From the NCBI GenBank assembly GCA_039707655.1, contig CM077664.1:199696195-199760194 (forward strand): a DNA stretch of 64,000 nucleotides. The letters are read 5' to 3'. Source of the DNA: Elymus sibiricus. Lineage: Eukaryota; Streptophyta; Magnoliopsida; Poales; Poaceae. Every line of letters starts with the position of its first letter. Position 1 is the stretch's first letter. This document shows, one piece after another, positions 1 through 11,321 of the stretch. Both the position numbers and the translations under genes were made by a program. The notes under the pieces are model-generated. The model worked only from the letters and a program-made list of their open reading frames with translations, made no database searches and had not been told where the DNA came from.

Positions 1-1152
1 TGTTTCTCTCGTGTCTTTTTCTTGCTAGAGCGTTTCTTTTAAAAAAAAACTTCATCTAGATGTTTCTTTGTTTCTTTCTTTTCTGTGTTCTTTTTCTTTA
101 GCTAGATTCTAGTAAATCATTGCAAATCTTTGTGAGAGCTTCTGGCCTAGTGAGCTGAGTTGACAAAATTTTCCATTTGCACTATCGGTCACACCGAATT
201 CATCCAACTCGGAGTCACCGACTTTATTGCTCAAAGGAATTTTCTGTCAAATATTTCCTGTATTTTCTGCTCCAGCTCCACTCAATGATTCTTTCCCTCT
301 GCCTGCATCTGGAACTGTATCATGGCTAGCTGTGTTTCTCAAGGACCATACCTACTTAACCAATAACCTTGAAGCTATCCCTTCTTGGAAATTGATGTCA
401 AAGGGGGAGAGAGATGCACATCAAAGCTTATCACCATAACCTCTTCCATGTCAAAAGGTATATCCTAAGGGAGAGTGGTGAATTTTACAAGAGGAGAGAA
501 TGCTACATGTTTCTAAGAGGGGAGAAACATGATCTGTTTTTGTTTTCTGGTTGCTCTAGTTTTTCTCACCCTACCTACTCCCAATATCCAATGCTAGATT
601 CAGGGGGAGAGGAAGTTCTTTTAGGGAGAGTTAACTAATTATATTTGATCTTTCTTTTGGGGACATGTCTACTTCTGTCAGAAGTATTCACTCAGTGATA
701 CTTTCTTCTACATGTCATCCCAATCTTGGTTTCTTGTTGATCTTGTGTCTTTTCTTGGAGAAGTTATCTTTTGTTATCTAACCAAGTTTTCTCAAGTGTA
801 TTTATTCAGGTATATGATCAAGAACTTTGAGGTAAGTATGTGCATCATACTCATGTGCATGATGACTTCTTGCTTTTGCACATATTGTTTAGAAGAAAAT
901 AGTCATGGACATGAGGGTACTTCAACTTCATTTTGTTGCTCTGATGCATATAGCCAAGATACATGTTACATGTGCATTTCCTTCACTTTGTGCTTCTACT
1001 ATCTATAAGCTGTCATCATCTACTAGCTGCACATCTATAGGGGGAGTTCATACATGTTACATGTTTCCTTCAAAGCTTTCATATAATCTTTTATTACATC
1101 TTTATTTGAAGCTTTGATGTATGTTGTCATCAATTACCAAAAAGGGGGAGAT
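1..1152 (+). mobile_element. 3' internal region of a Sirevirus-type copia retrotransposon
   Basis: This is the stretch between a coding region lying outside the window and the 3' LTR at 1153. No conserved protein domain is recognisable; the short open frames are not convincing. It carries repeated polypurine blocks of the AGGGGGAG type at about 401-413, 467-475, 491-500, 516-526, 602-613, 623-630, 1039-1046 and 1139-1151, the last directly abutting the LTR and so the functional polypurine tract. Multiplied polypurine tracts upstream of the 3' LTR are a described hallmark of Sireviruses (Maximus-like in Triticeae). The lineage call is inference from this signature. Confidence 0.65.
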
Positions 1153-2673
1153 TGAAAGCACATTTACTCCCTTGGTGGTTTTGGTAATCAATGTCAACAT
1201 ACATGTTGTTGGACTAATACTTTTACCTAGCGTATTTCAGATAAGTTCAACAGGGGCATGGCAAGGACAAAAATATGTGGATCCCTTCAAAATGTCTAGG
1301 ACAAGATTGGCAACTCCAAGACTCTACATTTTTGGTTTAGTGATCCAAGATCAAATTGAGTCCCTTAGGAAAGCCAATACTATTAAAAGGGGATGAGGTC
1401 TTGATCATGATTCATTTTCTCAAAGTGCTTAGTGGTATTGCTCCAAACACCCTCAGCCACTTTCTCATAAACACATATGTCCAAACCCTGAAAGTCTATC
1501 TCGGTCCCACCGAAGCTATCCCATCTGGACCCACCGAGATTACCACTTCATATTGCCATTGGCAAACCCTAGCAATTTGGTTTGACCGAAAAGGATCTCG
1601 GTCCCACCGAGATGGCCTTGCCAAGTTTCTGTGATGACATTATTTCACTTTGGAATCACCAAGTTGAAATAATCAGAATTTCCAAAACTGGGTTTTGCCA
1701 TAGCCATTGCACTTTGGTCCCACCGAGTTTTTCCACTTTGGTGGCACCGAAAAGCCTAAAGTTCACATCATTAACACTAGTCGGTCTCACTGAGTTTATA
1801 TTCGGTCTCACCGATTTGGGTCAAAAGTGTGTAACGGTTGGATTTTTGGTGAAGGCTATTTAGACCCCTCCACCCCCACTTACTCTCTAAGAGAGCTATC
1901 AGAACGTGCATACACTTCCACCATACATTTTCTGAGAGAGAACCACCAACTCATGTGTTGAGATCAAAAGATTCCAATCCAACCATTTGAACCTTGATTT
2001 CTAGCCTCTTCAAGTTGCTTTCCAATCCAATCTTTCTCCTACCCAAGCCAAATCTGTGAGAGAGAGATTGAGTGTTAAGGAGACTATCATTTGAAGCACA
2101 AGAGCAAGGAGTTCATCATCAACACACCATCTATTACCTTTTGGAGAGTGGTATCTGCTAGATTGGTTAGGTGTCACTTGGGAGCCTCCAAGATCATGTG
2201 GAGTTGAACCAAGGAGTTTGTAAGGGCAAGGAGATCACCTGCTTCATGAAGATCTACCCTGAGTGAGGCTAGTCCTTCATGGACGTAAGCCATGGTGGAA
2301 TAGGCAAGGTTGCTTCTTCGTGGACCCTTCGTGGGTGGAGCCCTCCGTGGACTCGCACAACCGTTACCCTTCGCGGGTTGAAACCTCCATCAACGTGGAC
2401 GTACGATAGCACCACCTATCGGAACCACGCCAAAAACCACCGTGTCTTCATTGCGTTTGATCTTCTCTTCTCTACCCCATTACTTTCCGTACATTTACAT
2501 GCTTTACTATTTCGGCTGCTCTATCTCTAGATATGCATGTGTAGGAAGTCTTGGTGATATCCTAACTAGTGCCAAAATCTGCCTAAATTCCAAGTGAACT
2601 TAAAAACTTCACCTTGGGTTGGTTAAGAGTCTATTCACCCCCCCCCCTCTAGACCTATCTTATCGACCCTACA
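1153..2673 (+). repeat. 3' LTR of the Sirevirus-type copia
   Basis: The LTR begins TGAAAGCACATTTACTCCC right after the purine tract and ends ...CGACCCTACA, giving TG...CA ends and 1,521 bp. The right edge is set by comparison with the second E1 LTR copy, where the sequence around 47532 continues without interruption. The 5' LTR and the left target-site duplication are outside the window. The LTR carries an array of short palindromic motifs (1501-1814). The element was inserted into the left LTR of E1. Confidence 0.75.
1501..1814. repeat. Array of TCGGTCCCACCGA palindromic motifs in the Sirevirus LTR
   Basis: Seven exact or near copies of an interrupted palindrome of the form TCGGT-n3-ACCGA occur at about 1501, 1526, 1598, 1714, 1737, 1781 and 1802. 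Two related copies lie in the internal region at 185 and 208. Sirevirus LTRs are known to carry arrays of conserved palindromes with a CCGG-type core. This would be a counterpart with a different core. Confidence 0.6.
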
Positions 2674-3367
2674 GATGGTCAACTTCACCCAATGCCAAGA
2701 AGATTATCAACATAAACAATCAAAGAGGATATGAAATCCTAATATCAAACAGCCTATTACACACTATGGTTCATCCATACCCCGAGAACAACGGGTCTAC
2801 TCAGACATGGGAATGCCAATCATCATGGTAATGGTAATAGAATACATGGATGAATGAATCAACCGATACACCGAAGGATCCACCAGGGTTCTTGATGCTA
2901 CAGATGATAAGGATGTGGATGACGATGACGGCGAAGACGGTGATGATGAAGATGGTGGTGTTGACTTCGTTTCCTTCGTGGTGAGAGGAATCCCCTCCTT
3001 CTCCTCGTTAATCCTCCCTCTGGATGGGCTTCGACGGGTATGGTTCTACCTTTTGGGTGAGTTTCTGGAGTCTCTGCACATCTGGTTCATGATTCGATTC
3101 GACGAGGTGAAAATAGCTGATCCCCCAGAGGCGGCGGCGCGCCAAACCACCGCTCATGCGAGCGCGCGCGGTCGCATGGAACGCCGGCGTTCATTTTGGA
3201 AGCACGGTGATGGCTGTTTCTTTGGCCTTCTCACCTGAAGTTTTTATGGAAGGTGTTTATCACTTTAAATACGTGATTCCGCTGCCATTTTTGGGGATTT
3301 TCTCCATTAAATGAATATTGCTCCAAAAGCCGTTACCTGAGGGATTATAAAAAAAAGTGCAGGAACG
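2674..3367 (-). repeat. E1 left (3') LTR, part 1, truncated by the Sirevirus
   Basis: This stretch aligns with 47538-48220 of the right E1 LTR. The first roughly 590 bp of the LTR as read on the plus strand are missing because the Sirevirus entered here; they should lie left of the window. A 24-nt near-perfect palindrome occurs at 3155-3178 (copy at 48009-48032). Positions 3363-3367 (GAACG) are the left duplication of the Sabrina-like insertion. Confidence 0.8.
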
Positions 3368-6300
3368 TGATGACCCACAAGTATAGGGGATCAATCGTAG
3401 TCCTTTCGATAAGTAAGAGTGTCTAACCCAACGAGGAGCAGAAGGAAATGACAAGCGGTTTTCAGCAAGGTATTCTCTGCAAGTACTGAAAGTAGCGGTA
3501 ATAGATAGTTTTGATAGCAAGATAATTCGTAACAAGTAACAAGTAGTAATGGTAACAAAAGTGCAGCAAGGTGGCCCAATCCTTTTTGTAGCAAAGGACA
3601 AGTCAGAACGAACTCGTATAATAAGCAAAGCGTTCTCGAGGACACATGGGAATTTCATCTAGTCACTTTCATCATGTTTGTTTGATTCGCGTTCGCTACT
3701 TTGATAATTTGATATGTGGGTGGACCGGTGCTTGGGTGTTGTTCTTACTTGAACAAGCCTCCCACTTATGATTGCCCCCTCTCGCAAGCATCCGCAACTA
3801 CGAAAGAAGAATTAAGATAGCTCTAACCATAGCATGAAACATATAGATCCAAATCAGTCCCTTACGGAATAGCGCATAAACTAGGGTTTTTAAGCTTCTG
3901 TCACTCTAGCGACCCATCATCTAATTACTACTCCACATTGCATTCCCTTAGGCCCAAAGATGGTGAAGTGTCATGTAGTCGACGTTCACACGACACCACT
4001 AAAGGAAGCAACAACATAGATATCATCAAAATATCGAACGAATACCAAATTCACATAATTACTTATAACAAGACTTCTCCCATGTCGTCAAGAACAAAAG
4101 TAACTACTCACAAAACATATTCATGTTCAAGATCAGAGGGGTATTGAATAGCATTAAGGATCTGAACATATAATCTTCCACCAAATAAACCAACTAGCAT
4201 CAACTACAAGATGTAATCAACACTACTAGCAACACACAGGTACCAATCTGAGGTTTTGAGACAAAGATTGAATACAAGAGATGAACTAGGGTTTGAGATG
4301 AGATGGTGCTGGTGAAGATGTTGATGAAGATTGGTCCTCCCATGATGAGAGGATCGTTGGTGATGTTGATGGCTTTGATTTCCCCCTCCCGGAGGGAAGT
4401 ATCCCCGGCGTAATCGCTCCACCAGAATGTAGGGGAACGGAGCATGTAATTTCAAAAAATTTCCTACGCTCACACAAGATCTATCCATGGAGATGCATCG
4501 CTACGAGAAGGAGGGAGTGTGTCTACGTACCCTCGTAGACCGTTAGCGGAAGCGTCTCACAACACGGTTGATGTAGTCGAACAATCCTTCGAGCTCCACC
4601 GATCGAGTACCGAACGTACGTCACCTCCGAGTTCTACACACGTGCAGCTCGGTGACGTTCCTCGCCTTCTTGATCCAGCAAGACGTCGAGGTAGTAGATG
4701 AGTTCCGTCAGCACGACAGCGTGGCGACGGTGACGGTGAAGTGATTCCGGCAGGGCTTTGCCTAAGCTCTCCGAAAATATGACCGAGGTGGAAAACAGAG
4801 ATCGGGGCACCGCACACGGCTATGGGACAATTGTGTACTTTGGGGTGCCCCCTTGCCCCCGTATATAAAGGATGAGAGGGAGGAGTCCTAGTAGGATTCC
4901 ACCTCCCATACGGAGTAGGAAAGGGGGAAGGGAGAGGGAAAGGAAAGAGGGGGCTGCGCCCCCTCCCCTAGTCCAATTCGGTTTGGGCAAGTGGGGGCGC
5001 GCGCCTCCTCACGTGGCCTGCCTCTCCTTTTCCCGTATGGCCCAATAAGGCCCATTACTTCTCCCGGTGAATTCCCGTAACTCCCCGGTACTCCAAAAAA
5101 TACCCGAATCACTCGGAACCTTTCCGACGTCCGAATATAGCCTTCCAAAATATGAATCTTTACCTCTCGACCATTTCGAGACTCCTCGTCATGTCCGTGA
5201 TCTCATCCGGGACTCCGAACAAACTTCGGCCACCAATCACATAACTCATATAATACTATATCGTCATCGAACCTTAAGTGTGCGGACCCTACGGGTTCGG
5301 GAATGATGTAGAGATGACCGAGACGACTCTCTGGTCAATAACCAACAGCGGAACCTGGATGCTCATATTGGTTCCTACATATTCCACGAAGATCTTTATC
5401 GGTGAACCTCATATGTCAACATACGTTGTTCCCTTTGTCCGGCGGTATGTTACTAGCCCGAGATTCGATCGTCGGTATCCAATACCTAGTTCAATCTCGT
5501 TACCGGCAAGTCTCTTTACTCGTTCTGTAATACATCATCTTGCAATTAACTCTTTAGTCACGGTGCTTGCAAGGCTTCTGTGATGCTGTATTACCGAGAG
5601 GGCCCAGAGATACCTCTCCGATAGTCGGAGTGACAAATCCCAATCTCGATCTATGCCAACTCAACAAACACTTTCGGAGATACCTGTAGTGCACCTTTAT
5701 AATCACCCAGTAACGTTGTGACGTTTGATACACCCAAAGTATTCCTACGGTATCCGGGAGTTGCATGATCTCATGGTCAGAGGAACGTGTATTTGACATA
5801 GTGAAAGCAATAGCAATAAACTGAACGATCATTTGCTATGCTAACGGTTGGGTAATGTCCATCACATCATTCTCCCAATGATGTGATCCCGTTATCAAAT
5901 GACAACTCATGTCCATGGTCAGGAAACCTTGACCATCATTTGATCAACGAGCTAGTCTAGTAGAGGCATACTAGGGACATAGTATTTGTCTATTATCCAC
6001 ACATGTATTTAGTTTCCGGTCAATACAATTCTAGCATGAATAATAAACCATTATCATGAACGGGGAAATATGATAATAATAAACACTTTATTAATTGCCT
6101 CTAGGGCATATTTCCAACACAGAAAGCAAAAGTGCTCCTGCCTAGGTTTCATCTCGAGACGGCGGCGCTTCATCCGAAAAGTCTTCTCTTGATTTTTTTC
6201 TAGGGCAAATGGCTTCATATAGCAGAAGGAGGGGGCCAGACGCCAGCCAGGGGCCCCACAAGGCATCAAGGCGCGCCCGGGGTGGGGGCGCCCTGTTGCC

Positions 6301-6585
6301 TTGTGGGCAACTGGTGGGTCCCCTCTGGTATTTCTTTTCTCTAGTATTTTTTATATATTCAATAAAAAATCTCTGTGAAGTTTCAGGTCAATTGGAGCTC
6401 CGTAGAATAGGTATCTCTGATGTGGCTATTTCAGGTCCAGAATTCCAGCTGCCGGCATTCTCCCACTTCATGTAAATCTTGCAAAATAAGAGAGAAAAGG
6501 CATAAGAATTGTACCATAAAGTGAAATAATGATTAAAAACATGATAATTATTCATAGGAAATCATGATGCAAATTGGACGTATCA
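3368..6585 (-). repeat. Sabrina-like 3' LTR (left copy), interrupted by a solo LTR
   Basis: Without the nested solo LTR and one duplication it is 1,521 bp, against 1,516 bp for the copy at 30677-32192, and the two are highly similar. On the element's sense strand it starts TGATACGTCC and carries a GC-rich inverted repeat (6250-6322) followed about 30 bp later by a TATA-like box (6217-6221). The adjacent internal sequence on the plus strand, CTCCTCCAAGCTTAG, is a slightly mutated polypurine tract. Confidence 0.85.
4428..6119 (-). mobile_element. Solo LTR of an Angela/WIS-type copia, reversed
   Basis: The reverse complement begins TGTTGGAAATATGCCCTAGA and the plus strand begins TGTAGGGGAACGG, the known ends of Angela/WIS/BARE-1 LTRs. 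The length is 1,692 bp. It is flanked by the perfect 5-bp duplication CAGAA (4423-4427 and 6120-6124), with host LTR sequence continuing cleanly on both sides. No internal sequence is present, so it is the product of recombination between the two LTRs of a former full element. A TATA-like stretch lies at about 4860-4869. Confidence 0.9.
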
Positions 6586-8141
6586 ACTCCTCCAAGCTTA
6601 GACCTCGCTTGCCCTCAAGCGAAAACTCAAAATTGATAATCATGACCACATGTTTAGAGAGAGAGAGACGTTGATAAAAATAAAATATGGACATGGAGCA
6701 TCATGATCTTTATTATAATAGCAATATATCGTCATAAAACTTCTCATGAAAAAGTGACAATTCATCCACAAGTTAAAGTATGAACCATAAACCAAATTGA
6801 AAACTAACAAACTATGATCTCAGTCACTGAAGCAATTGCAATTCATCATATTATCAGAAAGAGTCTATGTAAGAGCTTTGTTTAGAAAGTTCACATACTC
6901 AACTATCATTTAGTCTTCTATCATTGCTGACACTCACGTCATACTTACGGAGCAAAAGTTTCAGTCGAACACATAGAAAGATAGGGGCTTATAATTTCGC
7001 CTCCCAGCGTATTTACCTCAAAGGTAATGTCAACAATAATAACTCATGATCACCCACATTCAACTGGATATATATGCATGGATCAATCCCCACCACATGA
7101 TGTTTGCCAAAAGAGAAAATAAAAATGGAATAAAGGAGAATACTATCGACTCTTGCATGAAAGTAAATACATAAAGTAAAAGGTAGGCCCTTCACAGAGG
7201 GAAGCAGAGGTTGTCATGCGCTTTTGTTTTTGGATGTGCAAGCTCTTAATGTAAAGGAACGTCACTTTATATTGCCCCTTGTGATAGCGACCTTTATTAT
7301 GCAGTCTGTCGCTTTTATTGCTCCACCATCACTAGATCGTACAAAGCTTATTTTCCCTTACAATAAAAGTTCATACATATTTAGGAGCAATTTTTATTGC
7401 TTTTGCACTGATGACAACTTACTTGAAGGATCTTATTCAATCCGTAGGTAGATATGGTGGACTCTCATGGCATGAAACTGGGTTTACGGGTTTTTGGATG
7501 CACAAGTAGTATCTCTACTTAGTACAGAGTTTTGGCTAGCAAAGGATATAGGGGGCAAACACCACATGTTAGAGGATCCAAAACAATATAACTTCTATGT
7601 GAATATAAGCAAACATAACCCATTACATTGTCTTCCTTGTCCAACGTCAACTAATTGACATAGCATATTTGATGGGGGCTCACAATCATAAAAGATTTCC
7701 AAGATAGTGTATTTATATGTGAGACCTCTCTTCCTTTATTACTTTTTCAGGAATTGCTACAATGACCAATGCTATGTTTGTCAACTTCCAACAAGTTTTA
7801 TCAATTATACTTCTTTTATGTGAAGTCATCAGTCCCCATGGGATTAGCATATGATCTTATATTTATTATTTCTTTATTTCTAAGATTGGATCATCAAAAG
7901 CAAAACACTCAACTCAAACTACTCTTTATTATATAACTTTCACACACGATTACATAGATAGATAGATCACAAAGCAAACACTCAAAGCTAGATCATACTA
8001 AAATTTTATTTCTCTAAATCATGAAATAACTAAGGATCGAACTAAGATAGATAATGATGATGAAAAAGTGATGGTGATACGATACCGGGGCGCCTCCCCC
8101 AAGCTTGGCACAAGCCAAGGGGAGTGCCCATACCTGTGTAC
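6586..8141 (-). other. Sabrina-like 3' internal non-coding region
   Basis: I see no protein domain here. Three blocks (7187-7206, 7445-7464 and 7495-7550) are closely matched in the WHAM-like element at 25128-25147, 25617-25635 and 25665-25710. This indicates a conserved 3' non-coding or ancient coding segment shared between the two families. Confidence 0.5.
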
Positions 8142-8657
8142 TCAAGTCTCCTTCTTTGGTGATGGTGATGATGATGAGGTGGTGGGCTTGTCCTCCATCT
8201 TCCAAGGCATAGGCTCTCCATCATAAAAGGACGAACGTGTTTCCGAAGTCCTAAAATTTGCAGCTAAACTCATACCTTTGAAGTTGGCCTCATACTCAAA
8301 ATTTTGGTTTTGTAGATCATATATTTGGGCCTGAAGATAATCAATCCGATCATCGAGCTTGAAGATGATGTCCCCAATATTCTTGCCGTCCACCTTGTGC
8401 TCACAGATGAATTCCATGATCATGGAGATGTTAGCACAAAGTCCGCGCTCCACCATGCCCTGGCACTTGAAGATCTCCTGTTCCACCGCTTCCAGCCTGG
8501 CCTTCTCGCTCCCGGTCTTCTTAGGTCCTTGAACATCCCGGATGTGGAGCACCCCCTCACGCATCTCAATGGCTTGAGGGTGCTTCATCACCTCCGGTAG
8601 GTACGGATTGATGACCTTCTCATAGAACTTGTCCTTGGACAAGCTTGGAGACGTCAT
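8142..8657 (-). CDS. Sabrina-like 3' accessory ORF, 171 aa, intact
   Basis: An uninterrupted ATG-to-stop frame runs in the same direction as the element, 338 bp beyond the end of pol. The start MTSPSLSKDKFYEK is chosen as the first ATG; it lies below a U3-like hairpin and TATA stretch (8741-8885). The middle part, with repeated ARLEAVEQEIFKC and IIFKLDDRIDYLQAQIYDLQ heptad-like spacing, suggests a coiled coil; the tail is Ser/Pro/Lys rich. I recognise no enzymatic domain, signal peptide or membrane segment. Athila elements often carry an extra ORF in this env-like position; the function is unknown. E1 has an analogous but different ORF at 33160-33857. Confidence 0.55.
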   Translation of the reverse strand: MTSPSLSKDKFYEKVINPYLPEVMKHPQAIEMREGVLHIRDVQGPKKTGSEKARLEAVEQEIFKCQGMVERGLCANISMIMEFICEHKVDGKNIGDIIFKLDDRIDYLQAQIYDLQNQNFEYEANFKGMSLAANFRTSETRSSFYDGEPMPWKMEDKPTTSSSSPSPKKET

Positions 8658-8734
8658 GGTGACCTAGATCTGTCAGAAAAATAGCCCGAAACAAGAACAG
8701 AGGAAAAACTTGTGATACGGTGGTCAAAACATAC

Positions 8735-8890
8735 GGGAGTATATATAAAGAATTTTTATCTTGCAAAACAAGCATACGGGAAGAAAACGGAGTCGGGAAG
8801 GTACACGTGGGGCCCACAAGGCATCACGGCGCGCCCCGAGGGGGGGGTCGTGCCCTGTCGCCTTGTGGGCGACTCGTGGGTCCCCTTGGC
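8735..8890 (-). promoter_or_regulatory. Internal U3-like cassette (hairpin plus TATA) in the Sabrina-like element
   Basis: A GC-rich inverted repeat with arms GGGCCCACAAGGC and GCCTTGTGGGC and an AscI-type GGCGCGCC core spans about 8806-8885. On the minus strand it is followed by CTTTATATAT at 8741-8750. The same hairpin occurs in this element's LTRs beside their TATA box. The accessory ORF starts at 8657, so this could be an internal promoter for it. The promoter role is inference. Confidence 0.45.
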
Positions 8891-8995
8891 TGTTTCTTAT
8901 TTTTGTACTTTTTCTAATATTCCAAAACTGACAGAAATAATTTTTATGGAATTTTTGGAGTCGGTTTACTTACCGTATCACATACCTACCCCTTT

Positions 8996-10367
8996 TCAGG
9001 GTTTTGGAGCGTTCCGGAAGCACTCTTCTATGTGCTCTTCCGGTGTAATTGTTTCAATAATATTAGTTTCAACATTAATGGGAGTACCTGAAATATCATG
9101 CTTAATTCTTTGCCCATTCACCACTCTTGGATTATTGCCTTCGGAGTTGTTTATTTTGATGGCTCCTGAGCGATAAACTTCTTCGATGATATACGGTCCT
9201 TCCCATTTAGAGAGAAGTTTTCCTGCAAAAAATCTTAAACGAGAATTGTATAATAGAACATGATCACCTACATTGAATTCCCGTTTTTGAATTCTCTTAT
9301 CATGCCATCTTTTAACTTTTTCTTTAAACAACTTAGCATTTTCATAGGCTTGGGTTCTCCATTCATCTAAAGAGCTAATATCAAATAACCTCTTCTCACC
9401 GGCAAGGTTAAAATCATAATTGAGTTCTTTAATTGCCCAATATGCTTTATGTTCTAGTTCAAGAGGTAAATGACATGCTTTTCCATAAACCATTTTATAC
9501 GGAGACATACACATAGGATTTTGATATGCAGTTCTATAAGCCCATAATGCATCATCAAGTTTCTTAGACCAATTCTTTCTGGATCCATTAACGGTCTTTT
9601 GCAAAATCAATTTTATTTCTCTATTAGTTAATTCAACTTGACCACTAGACTGAGGATGATAAGGTGATGCAATTCTATGGTTAACATCATATTTAGCAAC
9701 CAACTTACGGAAAGCACCATGAATAAAATGTGAACCACCATCAGTCATTAAATATCTAGGGACTCCAAACCTCAGGAAAATAACTTCTCTAAGCATTTTA
9801 ATAGAAGTGTTGTGATCAGCACTACTAGTTAGAATAGCTTCTACCCACTTAGTAACGTAATCAACATCAACTAAAATATGAGTATACCCGTTGGATTTAG
9901 GAAAAGGTCCCATATAATCGAAACTCCAAACATCAAATGGTTCAATAACAAGTGAATAATTCATAGGCATTTCCTGACGTCTACCAACATTACCTATTCT
10001 TTGACATTCATCACAAGAAAGGACAAACTTATGTGCATCCTTGAAAAGAGTAGGCCAATAAAAACCAGATTGTAATACCTTGTGTGCAGTTCGGTCTCCC
10101 GCATGGTGTCCTCCATATGCCTCGGAGTGACACTTACGTAGGATTTGTTCATGTCCATCTACTCCTTCTTTATATAGATGTGGGTCATCCCAAAAGTAAT
10201 GTCTTAAATCAAAGAAGAACTTTTTCTTTTGTTGATATGTAAAGCTAGGTGGTATATATTTAGCAACAATGTAATTAGCATAGTCTGCATACCAGGGAGT
10301 ATTACGAGAAGCATTTATCACAGCTAATTGTTCATCAGGGAAATGATCATTAATAGGAAGTGGGTCA
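8996..10367 (-). CDS. Sabrina-like pol fragment: integrase, 5'-truncated by the Tat insertion
   Basis: The frame is open from the Tat junction at 10367 to a stop at 8996, so the true coding start lies in pol sequence now displaced. The N-terminal part (FPDEQLAV...PWYADYANYIVAKY) is the linker after RNase H typical of Athila elements. It is followed by an HHCC zinc-binding module (KCHSEAYGGHH...CDECQRIG), a catalytic core with D in WSFDYMGPFP, D in YLMTDGGSHF and E in SGQVELTNRE, and a C-terminal GPY/F-like module (LLSKWEGPYIIEEV). All three acidic residues of the D,D,E triad are present and there is no stop in about 450 codons. It would join cDNA ends to host DNA. It is the best-preserved pol piece in the window. 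Confidence 0.9.
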
Positions 10368-11224
10368 TGTCGGTGTATAAAACATGGGTATTTTATACCC
10401 TAACTTATGCACAGATAGTGGCAGCTTCGCTGCCGGCCAAGGCTTGCCGGAAATTGCCAAACATAAAGATTCAAGACCCAGTTGCAGAAGCCACTGGAGA
10501 GAAGATCAAGACAAAGCATTAAGTTCTACACCAAAGATAACCTTTGCCGGCAAGGCCGAGCCGGCAAGGTGAAGGCCCGGCAAGCTCCGTACCGGCAAGC
10601 TCTCGCTAGCTATTAGCGCTCCACCTCATCGAGCAGCCAGTTGCTAATTGATGAGGTGTCGAGCTCGCAGGCAGTTAGGTGAGATTTGTCGGGCACGTGT
10701 CAGCATGCTGGAAGGAGATTTGCCTTTAATAACACCCGTCCAGAAGGTGTGTCAAGTTAATAGGAGGTAGCTGGGCGAGCGGTGCAGAAACCTTGCCGGG
10801 ATTACTCCTCCACATGACACCTAACGGAGCATTTATTGTTTTTGTCCTAAAATGGCAGAGTTAGGTATGATAGCGCTGTTTGCTATCTAATCAACTTGTA
10901 ATGACTGTTTTGCCACTGTGGTGACCCCTTGAGCTATAAAAGGAGGGCCAGGGCAACCATTACGGGTATCGCCCGATCGACCTTTTGCACAACTTGCATG
11001 CGTAGCTGCTCTCTCTGCACCTTGCCGGGAGAAGCGCTCCTTGTACTTGTGCTCATACACATCCAATATACAAAGCAGGAGTAGGGTTTTACACCTCACG
11101 GTGGCCCGAACCTGGGTAAATCCCTTGCGCCCTTCTGCTGGTTCTGATCTTTGTGCTCGTCGATCTCCCTAGCCGAACTGCAAAAAGGGGCTAGATGGCC
11201 CCATAGATGGTCGTACGCACGACA
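10368..11224 (+). repeat. Tat 5' LTR
   Basis: TG...CA ends, 857 bp, ending GTACGCACGACA just before the primer site. It contains several GCCGGCAAGG-type short repeats and a TATA box. No second copy is available in the window to test the boundaries, so the right end rests on the adjacent primer site. Confidence 0.7.
10935..10942 (+). promoter_or_regulatory. TATA box of the Tat LTR
   Basis: TATAAAAG in the context GAGCTATAAAAGGAGGG, about 290 bp before the LTR end, is a canonical plant core promoter position for LTR-driven transcription. Confidence 0.6.
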
Positions 11225-11228
11225 TCTT

Positions 11229-11246
11229 TGGCGCGCCAGGTAGGGG
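11229..11246 (+). other. Tat primer binding site
   Basis: TGGCGCGCCAGGTAGGGG lies five bases after the LTR end, starting with the TGG expected for pairing with a tRNA 3' CCA end. I do not assign the tRNA. Confidence 0.55.
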
Positions 11247-11321
11247 GATCGCTTGCGCGAACCTGAATCAGCAGATTGTGTGTCAATTTCGTCAGCTTCA
11301 CCATCGTCTTCGTCATCGTCG

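Noticed and set aside
2915..3238. Asp-rich 107-aa frame in E1 LTR (also 47777-48061)
   Set aside because: It occurs in both LTR copies with different lengths and shifted frames; the Asp run comes from a GATGAT-type simple repeat.
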